Below are positions 1 to 9,936 of a stretch of DNA of 64,000 bases, piece after piece (position 1 is the first letter of the stretch; every line of letters begins with the position of its first letter). The translations under genes were made by a program, and so were the position numbers. The notes beneath the pieces were generated by a model. It did not search any database. It had not been told where the DNA came from and saw only the letters and a program-made list of their open reading frames with translations. The DNA comes from an uncultured Muribaculum sp. (lineage in GTDB: Bacteria > Bacteroidota > Bacteroidia > Bacteroidales > Muribaculaceae), in the NCBI RefSeq assembly GCF_910583865.1, contig NZ_CAJTYX010000004.1, forward strand, positions 1-64,000. The letters run 5' to 3'.

Positions 1-52
1 TGTAACCTTCTGATCCGTAGTCAGATGCTCTATTCAGTTGAGCTAGCGAACC
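1..52 (-). tRNA. tRNA-Arg (anticodon ACG), 3' part outside the window
   Basis: Read on the minus strand, the sequence starts with an acceptor strand GGTTCGC at position 52, then TA and a D-arm with GCTC pairing GAGC. The anticodon arm is TCTGA, loop CTACGGA, TCAGA, which puts ACG at the anticodon. The variable loop and the start of the T arm follow before the window edge. Identity is clear; the T arm and 3' acceptor strand cannot be seen. Confidence 0.88.
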
Positions 53-263
53 GATTAGCTTGTCCGGCTTATACTCTGTCGGGCGGTAGTTCCGCCGCAG
101 GCTTCAAGCCGAGGGGAAACTCTAATCCCCTTTTGCGATTGCAAAGGTAGGGGGTTTGCTTGAATTATCCAAATTTTTGCATTTATTTTTTCCTGAGCGG
201 ACACCGACAGGTGATTCAGACAGGTGATTCATTGGCGCGTATGTAATTGATGGTACACCATCT

Positions 264-300
264 AAAAAACAGTCAGCTTCCGTGGTCGGAGCTGACTGTC
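264..300 (-). terminator. Intrinsic terminator of the aldose epimerase gene
   Basis: The arms CAGTCAGCT (270-278) and AGCTGACTG (290-298) form a perfect stem that extends through CCG/CGG. On the minus strand the stem is followed by a run of six T. It lies about 25 bp past the galM stop, a classic rho-independent terminator. Confidence 0.85.
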
Positions 301-323
301 GCGTTGTATGGTTGATGGTGCGG

Positions 324-1463
324 TTATTTGGTGGTGAAGTGGAATGTGGTGCTCGTTTCGTATTTCTCACCCGGGTTGAGGCGCACCGAGGGCCACTGAG
401 GTTTGTTGGGACTGTCGGGATAGTGCTGCGTCTCGAGGCAGACTGCGGCGTTACGCTGATATACTATGCCTTTCTTTCCCTTTACGGTGCCGTCAAGGAA
501 GTTGCCGGAGTAGACCTGTATGCCCGGTTCGACGGTGAGCACATCCATCGAAATGCCGGAGGCAGGGGAGTAGAGGTTGGCCACGACACCTTCGGTGGTG
601 GTGTCGAACACGAAATTGTGGTCATACCCCTTGCCGTTGCGGATCTGCTCCGACTGCGATGTTATGCTGTCGCCGATGGCGCGGCCGCCGCGGAAGTCGA
701 AGGGGGTGTTCTCGACGGTTGCGATCTCGCCCGTGGTCATGAATGTGCTGTCGACCGGTGTATAGCCGGAGGCGTTGAGGGTCAGGATATTGTCAAGGAT
801 TGATGCGGTCGGGTCACCTCCGAGGTTGAAGTAGCTGTGGTTGGTAAGGTTGATGACGGTAGGCTTGTCGGTGGTAGCCGTATAGTCGATTTTCAGACTG
901 TTGTCGGCGGTCAGTGTGTAGGTTATCTGCGCGTTTACCGTTCCGGGGAATCCGTTGTTGCCGTCAGCATCTTCGAGCGATAGGATCAGTGTGCTGTCGT
1001 TGGGCTGCTGTGCATCATAAACCCTGTATTGCCATCCGAGAGTGCCCATATCTGTGCCGCCATGCAGGCAGTGGCCATAGTTGTTCTGAGGCAGCACGGC
1101 TGTATCTCCGTCAATGACAAAGCGTCCTTGGTTTATTCGGTTGGCATATCGGCCAATGGCAGCGCCAAAGTCCGTCTGGTTGTTTTCGGGCAGATAATCG
1201 TTGATATTGTCAAATCCGAGCACTATGTCGCGCATGTCCCCGTTACGGTCAGGCACCATAAGCGACACTATACGTCCGCCATAATTGGTGATACCGGCCT
1301 CAAGGCCGTTGGCGTTGGTCAGAGTGTAAAGGGCGGTTTGCTTGCCGTTTACGATTGTGTCGAATGCGGAGGGGTCGATGCCGGACAAAGTCCGGTTTGT
1401 GCTATTGTTACATGACACGATTGTCATCGCCATAGCAAAGGCGGGAATTAAAATCTGTTTCAT
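324..1463 (-). CDS. galM: Aldose 1-epimerase (galactose mutarotase family), lipoprotein
   Basis: A 379-residue aldose 1-epimerase that interconverts alpha and beta anomers of free aldoses such as galactose or xylose. The N-terminus MKQILIPAFAMAMTIVSC is a signal peptide ending in a lipobox-like Cys, so the enzyme is probably anchored in the periplasm or outer membrane. Family motifs are visible: NYGGRIVSL, GAAIGRYANRI with the substrate-binding Arg, the catalytic His in LTNHSYFNLGG, and the late Glu region VEPGIQVYSGNF. It is the last gene of the minus-strand cluster after GH43 and GH115, with about 100 bp before it and a strong terminator after it. Its job is probably mutarotation of sugars released by that cluster. 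The symbol reflects the family; the preferred sugar is not known. Confidence 0.9.
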   Translation of the reverse strand: MKQILIPAFAMAMTIVSCNNSTNRTLSGIDPSAFDTIVNGKQTALYTLTNANGLEAGITNYGGRIVSLMVPDRNGDMRDIVLGFDNINDYLPENNQTDFGAAIGRYANRINQGRFVIDGDTAVLPQNNYGHCLHGGTDMGTLGWQYRVYDAQQPNDSTLILSLEDADGNNGFPGTVNAQITYTLTADNSLKIDYTATTDKPTVINLTNHSYFNLGGDPTASILDNILTLNASGYTPVDSTFMTTGEIATVENTPFDFRGGRAIGDSITSQSEQIRNGKGYDHNFVFDTTTEGVVANLYSPASGISMDVLTVEPGIQVYSGNFLDGTVKGKKGIVYQRNAAVCLETQHYPDSPNKPQWPSVRLNPGEKYETSTTFHFTTK

Positions 1464-1565
1464 AATTTATGGGTTCAATAAGGTTGTTTTTATCGATGTT
1501 TCCATCAACGAATACCATCTTTTATCGGTCGACAGCATCCGGTAGCGTGATGTGCGGGTGAACAA

Positions 1566-4130
1566 TCATAGCGGATTTGACGGCCCGACATAGGTGGGTT
1601 TGAGTCCGCCCCAGTCTACAAGGATACGCTGTACGAGCAGACCCGGGGCACCGCATGTGACCGACAGGCGGTGGTTGCCTGATTTTCTGTCGACAGGGAA
1701 TGTGGCTTCGCTGATCATCGAGTTGCGTATCACATTGTCTTTCCACTGTCTGGATTGCTCCAAGGGGATGTAGTTGAATATGGCAGGTGAAGCGCCGTCT
1801 ACTGAAATCCCGAAAGATGTGTCGGCACCTTTGTAGAGCGGAAATCTTGGAACGGTATATAGAATTACCTTTACAGAGTCGGCATCAATGGCCGGAAGCT
1901 CGTAGTCGACCCGAAAATCGGTGAGGTCGGCGGCATCGGCGACAGGTTGGGTGACTTCGCCCATCTGAAGCACTTCCCAGTCGAAGCCGAGACCTTTCAG
2001 CAGACGTACCGTATGGCGATCGTCGGCTTTGAAGCCTGAAAAAGAGTTGACAGGCACATACAGACAGCTGTCAAGCTGATATTCGGTAATGTCCGGAGTC
2101 AGATCGATTTCTTCCGGGGCATCCTGCACAATAGCCACATGGGGCATATCCTGATACAGTGTGCACAAGGCTCGCGGAATACACATCATATGATTCCATT
2201 TGCCATCCAATAGGTTGTTGTACTGTCGGGTAAGTTCCTCCAGCCTTCTGAATGCCAGCCGTGATTCTTCACCGGCCCAGTTTGCTTTGCCGAATTAGCC
2301 CTCGATGCCGAGCTTGTGGTTGAGCTGGGCCATGAGGAATTTGCGGTTCATCTGTGCCGATCCCATCACAGGGTATCCTATCATCTCGAAAAATGCAGGT
2401 TTCAGGTTTTCGGGCAGTTCATCGAATATGCGTAGCGCCATGTCGTATATCGCCATGTAGTCGGCAAGGCGTGACTGTGCGTCGTTGTAGTTGTCAAAGG
2501 AATATTCCGTATCTTTCAGGCCGGTGAACTCTGGTGTGTCCCATTGACGTTCCCAACCCATATGCTCCGGTTTCCGGCTCCATGCAAGATGGTAATATTC
2601 GTCGAGCATATGCTGGAAATCGGTACGGTATTTCTCTCCGAATATCCCGGACAGGAATTTTGCCTGATAATGGTTGACGTTGTTGTAGTTGAAGCTCTTG
2701 AAATCCCATGCCATATCGAAGAAAAACTGGATTGACAGCTCCATAGGTTTGATGTCGCCGACATTGAGCAGCCAGTAACGGTCGGCTCCGGTGTCGTAGG
2801 CTTTTTTCATCTCCTCATACATAAGCATGGGGGGTGTGGTGCTTATCCACAGGTAATCGTGCGGGACACCGAGATATGAGATATGGTAATAGACCCCGGA
2901 ACGTCCACTGCGTTTCTGCTCGTCGGGATTGCTCAGCATCTTCATGTAGCCGTAATTGTCGTCGGGCCATACGAGAGTGATATCCTCGGGCACTTTCATT
3001 CCATGCTCATAAATATGCTGCACTTCCTTGTAGGGTACAAGTATCTGGGGTATGGAGTCGATGGGCGAATTTATATGTTTTCCAAGTATCTGACGCTGAT
3101 CGCTGACGGCATTCTCGAGGAGCTGTACCCTGCGCTCCATGGTGTAATTGCCACGCATCCCTTCATCATGGAGTCCGCGCAATCCCATTGTATATATATT
3201 CTCATAGGGTGAGGCTTCCTTGACACGTGCGTCGAGTTTGTTGTAAATAGTTTCCCTGTTTGTTCCGTAATCCCATTCGCCGTCTCTGTCGCCACGCCAT
3301 TCATAGCTCGAAAGGTTGTTGAACAACAGCGGCTCGCAGTGGGACGTCGTGATAATGATTCCGTACTCGTCTGCCACGATTTTGTTTTCCGGATGGGAAT
3401 AGAATGTGTGGGAGCAGAGATGCATTGCCGGGGCAAGCATGTTGCATTTGAGCCGGAGCAGAAGTTCGCATACCTTCCGGTAAGTTTTCGGGCCTATGCT
3501 TCCGGTCTCCGGCTCATAGTTCTTTGCCGACCATTCATACAGTCCCCAGTCCTCATCGTTGATGAATATGCCACGGTAGCGCACCGACGGGGCTGATGAT
3601 ACATAGTCGGCAGATACATATACTTCATCATGATGCTTTACCGGGACATCCGCCCACCAGTACCATGGCGACACTCCCATCTTTTCACTGAGCGACAATA
3701 GTCCATAGGCTGCACCTCTGCGGTCGCTCCCTACGACTACGATGGCTTCTTCACATCCCTTGAACGGTTTCCGTATGTTTTTTACCAGATACTGTTCTGT
3801 GCCGCCTGCTAAGGGCGACAGGTCTATCAGGCGTTTTCTGGCAAGTCCTTTGATATGGGCGCTTGCGGTAGTACCGAATATTATGAGTCGCTTCCCGTCC
3901 GGTTTTACGATTATAGGCAGCGAATCGCCGGAGACAAGTGTGAAGTCACGGGAGAACATTCCGGCGACTTTGCGTATGAGCTTGTTGTCGTTGTTGTCGA
4001 TAAGGATTTTGGCATGAGACACAGGCATATGGTCTCCGGTGTTTTCAAATTTCACGCTATATCGGCCTCCGGCCATGATGCCGATTGCCGATGTAAACAG
4101 AAATGCAAGAGCAAAAAAACTTCGTTTCAT
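1566..4130 (-). pseudogene. GH115 xylan alpha-1,2-glucuronidase interrupted by an in-frame TAA
   Basis: The reading frame encodes a GH115-type alpha-glucuronidase, which removes (4-O-methyl)glucuronic acid from the xylan backbone. A signal peptide (MKRSFFALAFLFTSAIGIMAG) opens it. The catalytic part carries family segments such as DEDWGLYEWSAKNYEP, LLRLKCNMLAPAMH, TTSHCEPLLFNN and GLRGLHDEGM. After 611 codons a TAA at 2295-2297 follows HKLGIEG. The same frame then stays open for 28 codons (including LTRQYNNLLDGKWNHMM) and runs to the true end at 1566 through the C-terminal beta-sandwich region (VPVNSFSGF). The whole frame is about 853 residues, a normal GH115 length, so one nonsense codon separates the two halves with no frameshift. 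It may be a true nonsense mutation, a sequencing error, or rarely read-through. Confidence 0.85.
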
Positions 4131-4174
4131 GATAATTATTGAATCCGGGTGCGGATGATGTCATGGTTAAAAGT

Positions 4175-4211
4175 AAGAGTGTGTTCAACAGAGGCTATCA
4201 AACACACTCTT
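4175..4211 (-). terminator. Hairpin between the GH43 and GH115 genes
   Basis: Perfect 11-bp arms AAGAGTGTGTT (4175-4185) and AACACACTCTT (4201-4211) enclose a 15-nt loop, 12 bp past the GH43 stop. The T-tract on the minus strand is weak (ACTTTTAACC). It may be a partial terminator or an mRNA-processing hairpin inside the operon. Confidence 0.55.
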
Positions 4212-4222
4212 GATCAGTTGTG

Positions 4223-5227
4223 TTACCGCATGTTGTCTGACGGGGTGTCGTTTTCTGCCAACGATGCGGGTCTGACCGGTCGGGGGCCAACGCTCTCAAA
4301 CGTTATTTTGACAGGATTGATAGTGCCGTCATCATTAAATGTCATGCGGTCGATACATGTGTGGCGATGGTCACGTCCGGTGTCACCTAAGGGACGACGA
4401 TGATACACGATATAATATTCATCAGTGTCCGGAACCTGTATTACAGAATGATGGCCGGCGCTTGTGGCAACTGCCGGATCTTCCGAAAGTATCTTGCGTT
4501 CGCGCTTGAACGGCCCGACCGGAGTATCAGATATTGCGTAGGCCACCGAATAGTCGGGACCGCCCCAGCCGCCTTCGCTCCACATGAAGTAATATTTCCC
4601 GTTGCGTTTGAGCATGAACGGCCCTTCTGTGTAACCTTCGGGAGTGACTTCGCGATAGCATGATCCGTCCTCCCACGGAAGCAGCGCTGTGAAGCTGTCG
4701 TTGAGTTTGACCAGATTGCAGTGTCCCCATCCGCCATAGAACATGTACCATGTTCCGTTGTCATGGAACACAAACTGGTCGATTGGCTGTGCGCCGTTGA
4801 CAATGTCGTTGATCAGCGGTTTGCCGAGCAGGTCTTTGAATGGTCCTTCCGGTTTGTCGGCGACAGCGACTCCGATACCGCCGATTTCACCCTCGTGCAC
4901 GTCGTTGGCTGAAAAAAACAGATAATACTTACTGTCTTTTTCCACTATGGCAGGTGCCCACATGCACTTTTCCGCCCATTTTACTTCGGCAGTGTCTATT
5001 ATGGCGTGATGACGGGTCCAGTCGGTCAGATTCTTTGACGAGAAGCAATCGATGAAAGTCTGTTTTTCATATTCATCGCTCCAAGTCGGGTAGATCCAGT
5101 ATGTGTCACCGAACACCGCGCCTTCGGGATCGGCATACCACCCGGGGAAAACCGGATTCTCGCTCTCGGCATAGTATCCTATGCCGAGGCACAAGGCACA
5201 TGCCAGCAATATTTTCTTCATATTCAT
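4223..5227 (-). CDS. Glycoside hydrolase family 43 (arabinofuranosidase/xylosidase type)
   Basis: A 334-residue five-bladed beta-propeller glycosidase of the GH43 type, a family of inverting arabinofuranosidases and xylosidases. All three expected catalytic acids are visible: Asp33 in WYADP (base), Asp150 in QPIDQF (pKa modulator) and Glu201 in YTEGPF (acid). The start at 5227 gives a clean signal peptide (MNMKKILLACALCLGIGYYAES); an upstream extension to 5311 would put 28 hydrophilic residues before it and is unlikely. It sits between the DUF4965-GH2 fusion gene and GH115, each separated by about 100 bp with hairpins. The context points to side-chain removal from arabinoxylan or a similar hemicellulose. 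Exact specificity cannot be read from sequence. Confidence 0.88.
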   Translation of the reverse strand: MNMKKILLACALCLGIGYYAESENPVFPGWYADPEGAVFGDTYWIYPTWSDEYEKQTFIDCFSSKNLTDWTRHHAIIDTAEVKWAEKCMWAPAIVEKDSKYYLFFSANDVHEGEIGGIGVAVADKPEGPFKDLLGKPLINDIVNGAQPIDQFVFHDNGTWYMFYGGWGHCNLVKLNDSFTALLPWEDGSCYREVTPEGYTEGPFMLKRNGKYYFMWSEGGWGGPDYSVAYAISDTPVGPFKRERKILSEDPAVATSAGHHSVIQVPDTDEYYIVYHRRPLGDTGRDHRHTCIDRMTFNDDGTINPVKITFESVGPRPVRPASLAENDTPSDNMR

Positions 5228-5257
5228 ACTTTTGAGTAAATCGAGAGGGCTATATTT

Positions 5258-5280
5258 AGAGGTGTTTTGAAACAACCTCT
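5258..5280. repeat. AGAGGT...ACCTCT hairpin element, copy 1
   Basis: An inverted repeat with arms AGAGGTGTTT and AAACAACCTCT around a 2-nt centre, about 30 bp upstream of the GH43 start. Near-identical elements occur at 12894-12916 and 31254-31277. Its function is unknown. Confidence 0.6.
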
Positions 5281-5288
5281 TATTGGAA

Positions 5289-5329
5289 ATTCTGTCGTGA
5301 CCGCAGTTCATCCGCAGCCACGACAGAAT
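5289..5329 (-). terminator. Hairpin after the DUF4965-GH2 gene
   Basis: Perfect 11-bp arms ATTCTGTCGTG (5289-5299) and CACGACAGAAT (5319-5329) lie 19 bp past the stop of the 1503-residue gene. There is no strong T-run, so termination is probably partial. Confidence 0.5.
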
Positions 5330-5347
5330 CAGTTACAATATGAGAGG

Positions 5348-8300
5348 TCAGGGTATCATGACCTTATGTGTGGTGCCATCGGCATCTTTAACTATGTTGA
5401 TTCCGTGGAGAGGCTCTTTGATCCTCATGCCTTGGAGATTATAGTAGACGGGTTCTCCGATGACACCATCAACGAAAGGGACGTTGACGGATGAAAACTC
5501 ATCGAATACGTTTGTCAGCTTTCCGGCGGCCTCGCGTATTGCAGGTTCGTCAAACTTTATAACCTCACGGTCGTAGGTCATGATGCCGTTTACCTCGGTC
5601 TCGACATCGGTGGTCTGGGTATATACCGCAGCTCCGTAGGCCATCTTGTTGCCGTTTTTCTCAAATCCTTTTGCAATCTGCTCGATCTGTCCGGCAAGTT
5701 TTACGTAAGCTTCTGTAATAGCCTTTTCGCTCGGATAGGTGTTGTAGGTCTGTGAGTTGCGCTCGAACCACCGATGACCCGGCATGTTGCGTCCAAGACC
5801 ACCGTACTCACCGAGCACGTATGGACGAGAGGCATCGAATACACCCTCTTCGAGCACGATAGGCTGTCCGTAGGTGTGCTGGTCGACGAACGTGCCCTCT
5901 CCGAGGCGATAGTGGTTGCCACCGCTGGCGGGGTTGACGAGACGAGACCAGTCGAGACTCTGTGTGTAGCTTACGATATCGGCGGTCTTGAACTGTCCCC
6001 ATGCTTCATTGAAGGGTGTCCATACCACGATACAAGGGTGGGAGTAGAACTGGTCGATGATCTCCTTCCATTCGTCGCGGAAGTTCTTTTCAAGAGTGGG
6101 ATCCTGATTGCACTCGTGGTCGGCATACCATGTGTGGGCTATCCAGTCCTCATGGTTCCGGAAAGTCGAAGGCATGTCCTGCCATACGAGCAGGCCTATG
6201 CTGTCACAATGGAAGTACCAGCGGTAAGGTTCTGTTTTCATGTGCTTGCGGATCATGTTGAATCCCCAGTCTTTGGTTTTTTCGATGTCGTAGCGCAGAG
6301 CTTCGTCGGTGGGGGCTGTCATGAGACCGTCCGGCCAATACCCCTGGTCGAGCGGACCGAACTGGAACAGGTCCCGGTTGTTGAGTTGCAGACGCCAGAA
6401 GCCGTTCTCGTCCTTGCGCGATGAGATTTTGCGCATGGCTGCATAGCTGTCGACTTTATCGGTTACCTTGTCGCCGTCAGTGAGTGTGATTTCCACGCCG
6501 TAGAGGAAGGGGCTTTTGGGGCTCCAGAGTTTCGCATTATTTACGTCGAGCGATAGGGTAGTCCGTGGTGTGGCATCAGTTGATTTTGAAGTCACCACAT
6601 TGTCGCCGTCTTTTAGTGTGACGGTAAGTTTGCCTGAGGGCGTGCTGCTTATTGCAAACTCGAAGTTGAGTTTGCCGTTGTCGATGTCGGGGGTGGTGCG
6701 GATCGATGTGATGTGGGCTTTTTCCACCGGCTCCATCCATACTGTCTGCCATATGCCGGATGTCGAGGTGTAGAATATGTCACCGCCGCCATTCGGGTAG
6801 CGCCGCTGTTTGCCGACAGGCTGCATGCGCTCGTCGGTGTTGTCGATTACTTGTACATATACTGTTGCCTTGCCATTCTTGATGCGGCTTGTGAGGTCGA
6901 CTGAGAATGCAGAGTGTCCGCCGGTATGTTTTCCGACCAGGTAACGTCCTGTAGTACCGTTGACATATACGTTTGCCTGATAGTCGACCGCGCCGAAGTT
7001 GAGCATGATATTTTTGCCTTCCCATTCGGCGGGTATTGTAATCTCGCGCTTGTACCAAAGCGCTTTACCGGGTTCGAGGGGCCGCATTACGCCTGAGAGG
7101 CTTGATTCTATAGCAAAGGGAACGAGGATCTGACCTTCAAAATCCTTTGGGGTCTCGTTCTGACCTACGATAGCGTAGTCCCATAGACCGTTGAGGTTCT
7201 GCCAGTCGTCGCGCTTCATTATAGGACGGGGATATTCGGGGAGCACGTTTTCAGGGTCAACCTGTGCCGCCCAACGTGTCTTGATGTGGTTTCCCTTTGG
7301 CGCCCATCCGGTTTCAACCTTGTTCGGGGCAATCTTGTCCATAAGTACTTTCATCCATAGACCGCCGAGTACAGAGCGTGCGCTGAAGTTTACATCGCGG
7401 CCGGTGTTTGACCAGTAATAGTCGCTCAAGGGTATGCGTGAGGTGGTCTGGTCGGCGTAGTCGTACACGGGATCGGCGAATTTGAGGAATGTCTCTGTGT
7501 CGGGAGCCATAGCTGCCGTCCACATGATCCAGTCGGCTTTGGTCTGGAGGTCACGGCAGTCGAGCGGGAGCCCGTAGCGCTGCTGTTTTGTCAGATAGAA
7601 TTTGATTTCACGGTCGAGGACTTCGGCGGGGAAGATATTGTATCCCCACATTTTGTCCCAGATGAGGTTGTATTTCTGGCTCCAAGTGCCTCTCTTATGG
7701 AATTCCATGCGGTAGTGGTCGCCGTCGCGTGCATCGGCCTCCCAAAGGAGAGCCATGTTGCGTGCATAGTTCTGGAAACGTTCTACATCGCGGGGGTTGC
7801 CTTGGATATATGGGATCAGTTCGGCATAAGCCGCTACAGCCAGAATGGCTTTTACAGAGAGGTTGGTGTTTTGTTCGCTGGGGCCCTTGAAGTCATCGGT
7901 ACATAGCTGGTTGCCCGGGTTCTGTCCCTCCTGATAGCAGTAGTTTGCCCACTTGTTAAGTACGTTGCGGTAAGGCTTTAGCCATGTGCCGTCGCCGGTG
8001 ATGCGGCAGATTGCGTTTGCGAGCAGGATTATGTTGGCTGATTCTTCAAGCGGCATGGTGTCGCCATATACCTGGCCGTTTGCGAGAGGATACTGGCCGA
8101 GGTCGTGTGCCGCACAGTTCTTGTCCTTGCGGGCGTCGCTCATCGCGTAGTCGAGGATTGAAAGGACCATGCCTTTCTGTAGCTCGAGGTTGTACATGAG
8201 GTAGAGAGGTGATTCCGGGTAAGTGAGGTCTACGGTGTTGACGCAACCGTTTGATTTGTTCTCTTTTGAGAAATACAGTGCCTGCCCCTTGTCGTCCTGG

Positions 8301-9859
8301 AAGAGTTTGTGGGCACCCATCACGAGACGATAGACACCTGAAAGCAGTTCGGCGTATTTTACATTGCCAGCGGCGAGGCCGTCGTCGTAGATGGTCTTGT
8401 CGAGAGCACGGCAGCGCGACATGATGTCGGAGTAGCCCTTGTCAAGCTCTCCGAACGCGTCGAATATGGTCTTGCCGTTGCGTGCGTAGTATGCCTTGTA
8501 GTTCTTCTTCATGTATTGCATGTCGTAGACCTCGTCGTAGCCGATCATCATGTAGCTGCGTGCATCCTTGACTTTGCCGAGATCATTGCAGAACGAGAGG
8601 GAGGGCATGTTGCTGCTGTTGGTGCTCTTGAACGATGTGCCGGCGGCAGTGTCGACGAGTTTACCTGTTGTGATGAAGCACTCTTCTGTCTCAGGTTGAG
8701 AAGCTATCGATATATTACCGTTGACGGCGGGGATATAGAGATAACCCCAGTCGATTGATATAAGGTCGCCGCTTCTGCCAAGCACTTTCTGTTCCTGCGA
8801 GCCGGATTTGATGTATCTTACACCGTTTGATGTGATGATGCTTGACTCCGTGGGCTGGTTCATCTCGTTGACGGTGAGCTGTGGGGTAGTACCGATGAAG
8901 AACTGTACATCATGCTTTTGCCCGTCGTTCGATTTGACCTGGTATGAGATGTAGTTGATCGGGGTCGAGATAAGGTCGAGGTCGTCGATCAGCAACGGGG
9001 CTGTGAATACGACATCGAGATTCACGGGACCGCATTCGAATGTATAGTACGAGCTTGTCGCCATAACGTCGACACCTGTCTGTTTAGCCTGCTTTATGGC
9101 ATCGGTTTCTTTCAGAAGATTCTCGTAAAGGCCGAAATCGACATATGAACCGCCGTTTGTATTGTGGCAGTGTGCGGCGATCATGTTTTCACCGGCTTTC
9201 AGCAGCGCTTTCTGTTGGGCGGAGAGTTTGTGCTGTTCGCCCTGGAGCCAGGTCAATCCGGTGTTGATGACTTTTGTGCCATTGATGTATAGCTCAAAAA
9301 CGTCGTCGTGCGAATATTTCAGCCAAAGATCCTTTTCGAGGTCGCCGGATGACAGGTTGACGGTGCGCCGTATATATATGTCTTTGTTGTCGCCTGTCCA
9401 AGGATTTTTCACGCTCGGATATTCTCCCGGTGTGCCCCAGGCAGCCTCTTCGACCGCCCATGAAGAATCGTTGAAATCGTTGCGGGTCCAGTCGGTGCCG
9501 TTTTGCACATCGTAGTTGACTTTTCCTGACCAACCGTCGCCGTCGATGGTCATCGGTGCGATCGGCGAGAGTATATTCTGTTTCTGATGGCCTAAGAATC
9601 GGTAGGTCGTGCCGTCGACACGCAGCAGACCGTCGATCGCTTTTTCCTGGAGGCTCCAGTGGGTGGTAGCACCGTCGTTAAGATTATCGTAGTTTGACCA
9701 TATTGAAAAATAGGGATCATTAATGATAATAGGTACGGACGGCAATCTCAGATCCGATTGTCTGTAGGGAACGAAATCCTCGGCTGTCTGCCCCGAAGCC
9801 TGTAGCGACAATGCGCCGGCAACGGCTAAGGTAATGAATGATTTTCCGATTGGTTTCAT
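5348..9859 (-). CDS. Secreted fusion: glutaminase-A-like (DUF4964/5127/4965/1793) protein plus GH2-like glycosidase
   Basis: A 1503-residue exported protein with signal peptide MKPIGKSFITLAVAGALSLQASGQ. Residues about 30-845 match the whole 841-residue protein at 20430-22955 (for example DLRLPSVP, DPYFSIWS, GLLRVDGTTYRFLG). This is the DUF4964, DUF5127, DUF4965 and DUF1793 architecture found in glutaminase-A-like proteins, with an inserted GH2-type sugar-binding beta-sandwich. From about residue 855 a GH2-like enzyme follows: the sugar-binding domain starts at YPRPIMKRDDWQNLNGLW, the acid/base Glu lies in VVWTPFNEAWGQF and the probable nucleophile in VLGEYGG. The last 35 residues form a Bacteroidales C-terminal tail (YNLQGMRI ... 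GINIV). It probably cleaves a glycan or glycoconjugate at the cell surface or outside; the chemistry of the first half is uncertain. Its promoter shares the TTGAACAG box. Confidence 0.85.
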   Translation of the reverse strand: MKPIGKSFITLAVAGALSLQASGQTAEDFVPYRQSDLRLPSVPIIINDPYFSIWSNYDNLNDGATTHWSLQEKAIDGLLRVDGTTYRFLGHQKQNILSPIAPMTIDGDGWSGKVNYDVQNGTDWTRNDFNDSSWAVEEAAWGTPGEYPSVKNPWTGDNKDIYIRRTVNLSSGDLEKDLWLKYSHDDVFELYINGTKVINTGLTWLQGEQHKLSAQQKALLKAGENMIAAHCHNTNGGSYVDFGLYENLLKETDAIKQAKQTGVDVMATSSYYTFECGPVNLDVVFTAPLLIDDLDLISTPINYISYQVKSNDGQKHDVQFFIGTTPQLTVNEMNQPTESSIITSNGVRYIKSGSQEQKVLGRSGDLISIDWGYLYIPAVNGNISIASQPETEECFITTGKLVDTAAGTSFKSTNSSNMPSLSFCNDLGKVKDARSYMMIGYDEVYDMQYMKKNYKAYYARNGKTIFDAFGELDKGYSDIMSRCRALDKTIYDDGLAAGNVKYAELLSGVYRLVMGAHKLFQDDKGQALYFSKENKSNGCVNTVDLTYPESPLYLMYNLELQKGMVLSILDYAMSDARKDKNCAAHDLGQYPLANGQVYGDTMPLEESANIILLANAICRITGDGTWLKPYRNVLNKWANYCYQEGQNPGNQLCTDDFKGPSEQNTNLSVKAILAVAAYAELIPYIQGNPRDVERFQNYARNMALLWEADARDGDHYRMEFHKRGTWSQKYNLIWDKMWGYNIFPAEVLDREIKFYLTKQQRYGLPLDCRDLQTKADWIMWTAAMAPDTETFLKFADPVYDYADQTTSRIPLSDYYWSNTGRDVNFSARSVLGGLWMKVLMDKIAPNKVETGWAPKGNHIKTRWAAQVDPENVLPEYPRPIMKRDDWQNLNGLWDYAIVGQNETPKDFEGQILVPFAIESSLSGVMRPLEPGKALWYKREITIPAEWEGKNIMLNFGAVDYQANVYVNGTTGRYLVGKHTGGHSAFSVDLTSRIKNGKATVYVQVIDNTDERMQPVGKQRRYPNGGGDIFYTSTSGIWQTVWMEPVEKAHITSIRTTPDIDNGKLNFEFAISSTPSGKLTVTLKDGDNVVTSKSTDATPRTTLSLDVNNAKLWSPKSPFLYGVEITLTDGDKVTDKVDSYAAMRKISSRKDENGFWRLQLNNRDLFQFGPLDQGYWPDGLMTAPTDEALRYDIEKTKDWGFNMIRKHMKTEPYRWYFHCDSIGLLVWQDMPSTFRNHEDWIAHTWYADHECNQDPTLEKNFRDEWKEIIDQFYSHPCIVVWTPFNEAWGQFKTADIVSYTQSLDWSRLVNPASGGNHYRLGEGTFVDQHTYGQPIVLEEGVFDASRPYVLGEYGGLGRNMPGHRWFERNSQTYNTYPSEKAITEAYVKLAGQIEQIAKGFEKNGNKMAYGAAVYTQTTDVETEVNGIMTYDREVIKFDEPAIREAAGKLTNVFDEFSSVNVPFVDGVIGEPVYYNLQGMRIKEPLHGINIVKDADGTTHKVMIP

Positions 9860-9890
9860 GTTTTATGGTTAATGATATTAGTAATCTGCA

Positions 9891-9936
9891 CAAATTTACA
9901 TTTAAGATTTTTTTGGTTAAGAAATATACTGTTCAA
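9891..9936 (-). promoter_or_regulatory. Promoter and activator box of the DUF4965-GH2 gene
   Basis: A -7 element TAAATTTG reads on the minus strand at 9898-9891, giving a leader of about 25 nt. No TTTG -33 element is seen. Instead TTGAACAG (minus strand, 9936-9929) lies exactly 30 bp upstream of the -7 element, which suggests activator dependence. Confidence 0.65.

Noticed and set aside
122..370. 82-codon minus-strand frame near the left edge
   Set aside because: It overlaps the galM 3' end and its terminator and has no recognisable feature; the stretch 53-263 shows nothing else.
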